From Mytilus edulis (taxonomy: Eukaryota > Mollusca > Bivalvia > Mytilida > Mytilidae), in assembly GCF_963676685.1 (NCBI RefSeq), contig NC_092345.1:84881592-84945591 (forward strand): 64,000 nt of DNA, in the 5' to 3' direction. Every line of letters starts with the position of its first letter. The first letter of the stretch is position 1. The notes under the pieces were generated by a model. That model was not told where the DNA came from, did no database searches, and worked only from the letters and a program-made list of their open reading frames with translations. Positions 62,301 to 64,000 of this stretch are shown piece by piece. Both the position numbers and the translations under genes were made by a program.

Positions 62301-64000
62301 GTTATTGTTATTGACTGATCATGACTAGAACATGAGGTACATAATAGGTAACAGACTTTTTAACATCGGTAAACTACTGTCGCCTTTATTTACGAAGGAG
62401 TTTAATTATCAGATACCGAGTCACCTTCAACTACTAAACTTTTATATATATCTATCTATCTACCAGGGCACAGTGGTCACAATCCAAATAATTCATCATT
62501 TCATTAACTTCATTTAATACTTGTGCTGTTCTAGTTTTGCCTTTTTTTAAAATTAGTGTACGTACGTGATTTTAGCAAGAGCAAACTTTTCTAAAATTGA
62601 CAATTGTATCAAATTGCACATGATCTACTAGTATGTCTAAATTGTATACCTAACCACTTGGGCAGCAATTATGTTGACAAACAATATCATTGCTATGATC
62701 ATTATCTGTTTACAACATTTTTAATTATTCCAAACACTAAGAGTTTTATACCACAGGCATATTGTTGGCATTAACCGTATTTGGCACAATTTTTTTCCGA
62801 TTTGCAAACCTCTTCTATTTCGTGTTTGATTTGACCTTACAACTTTATTTATTCGGTTATCACTTATCTGTCTCTTCTATAAATCGAGTTTCCGTCATAA
62901 AATTCACAACCTAGTATCTTTGATGAGTTCTCGACGTTACTACTGATGTACCTTTTGTTCTCGATGGTATTATCAGCTAAATTTCATCATTTTGTGTTGA
63001 GATATACAACATATTGTCAATTTTGCTGGTAAAATTTTATTGCAAGTTTTTTTCCACCCGAGGTGAAGATAGCCTTAACAGTATTTGGATTTCTTTTTTT
63101 TAATTTTGTTTGCGATCTTTAACTTCGTTTTCATTTTTTGTTTAGTCTAGCGTCACTGGTGGGTCTCATTTAGACAAAAAACGCTTGTACCTTTGAGCCT
63201 TACAACTAAGTCGATCCCACTACTGGTGTTAGTCCATTTCGATGGTATAACCAGCCAAATAATTCGTACATTGTGTTCAAAAGAATATATCCTTGGTAAT
63301 ATGTTTGTTTTGTTTTTAAAAATCAATTATTCGAAACACGCAGGTTTTACATAGTCTTATCAAAAAAATATGTTCGGATATGCAAATAGGTCAACTCTCC
63401 ACCTGAAACATTACGACGTCGAATTATGTCATATTTTGAATTATAACATACACTTCCTTAACTTGGTGTTTGATTTGCCCTAAACTTTTTTGTTATTATT
63501 TACACTAATTACTAAATAATCTGAAGTTACGCGTTTGAAGTAACAAATACGTGGTACTTTAATGAGTTTTTACAACCATTGAGTCGATTCCATTGCTGGA
63601 AGACATTTCATCACCAGTCAAGTAGTCAGCAATGTGTGTTGACACACATATTAACATTAAACTTGAGACCAAAGATACCAGAAGAACATTCAAAGTCTAA
63701 AAAAAAACCATTAGACAAACAGTTGTTAACAAAACACAACATAGAAAAGTAACAGTTGATTTGGTTCCTTCAGTTGTTTGTAACCGAGATTTGTTTTCGC
63801 TTAATCAATTTTTGAACACTTATATACCACTGTTGCCTTTATTTGTCGTAAAATTTTGTTTTCAACGACCCTCATTGTCAATTACTAGTCGGAAGTCAAT
63901 ATATTAGGTAGACTTAACAGTATCTATTGTATCCTTTATCACAAGTACGATGCGATAGATGCGTAAATGTTCAAGTTCTGTTTGACATATTAGAAATATT
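62301..64000. other. No gene seen; degraded family C sequence
   Basis: AT-rich. 63150-63200 (AGCGTCACTGGTGGGTCTCA, then AAAAAACGCTTGTACCTTTG) looks like a minus-orientation degraded family C copy; 62760-63250 may be its flank. Confidence 0.4.

Overview
This is AT-rich animal nuclear DNA with spliced genes (GT-AG introns), non-LTR and LTR retroelements, MITEs, tRNA-derived SINEs and many short interspersed repeats. The combination of a C1q-domain gene, a BIR-domain gene and repeat families that look familiar from marine mussels suggests a bivalve, probably Mytilus-like. The species call is inference; no bacterial signals (operons, ribosome binding sites, CRISPR) were seen.

Layout. 1-5280: repeats only, namely a perfect 31-bp inverted repeat, a 1.5-kb hAT-type MITE with an 8-bp target duplication, and a 441-bp tandem array whose unit carries a tRNA-like sequence. 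5283-11074 (+): a four-exon gene for a short membrane-anchored protein with one C-terminal BIR zinc domain. 15714-21349 (-): a four-exon gene for a secreted coiled-coil protein ending in a C1q domain. 23230-28222 (-): scattered exon-like segments, starting with a signal peptide, that may form a small secreted cysteine-containing protein; this model is weak. 31470-35370: a 5'-truncated LINE next to a decayed MULE transposase, bracketed by clustered copies of a 16-bp motif. 36607-36996 (-): a possible pair of terminal exons. 38415-39055: a SINE body whose tail has become a 230-bp (GTAT)n microsatellite.

39490-51770 (+) is the best gene: an eleven-exon NSUN6 gene (tRNA m5C methyltransferase), complete from start to stop, 454 residues. 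Its first exon is embedded in foldback DNA: a ~57-bp-arm hairpin just upstream, a 361-bp foldback transposon with 8-bp duplication just inside intron 1, and two more inverted-repeat elements further into that intron.

52958-59800 is a nested transposon stack: a reverse-transcriptase remnant is split by a BEL/Pao LTR retrotransposon (identical 5-bp duplications, gag only), which is split by an almost full-length LINE (PHD finger, endonuclease, RT), which is itself split by a Harbinger-like MITE with a TAA duplication. 59801-64000 holds repeats and no recognisable gene.

The three well-supported genes are unrelated housekeeping (NSUN6) or innate-immunity/apoptosis-type (C1q, BIR) genes; nothing suggests they act in one pathway. 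I see no clearly new biochemical system. The most unusual items are the transmembrane-BIR protein, the four-layer insertion stack, and the cluster of foldback elements around NSUN6 exon 1.
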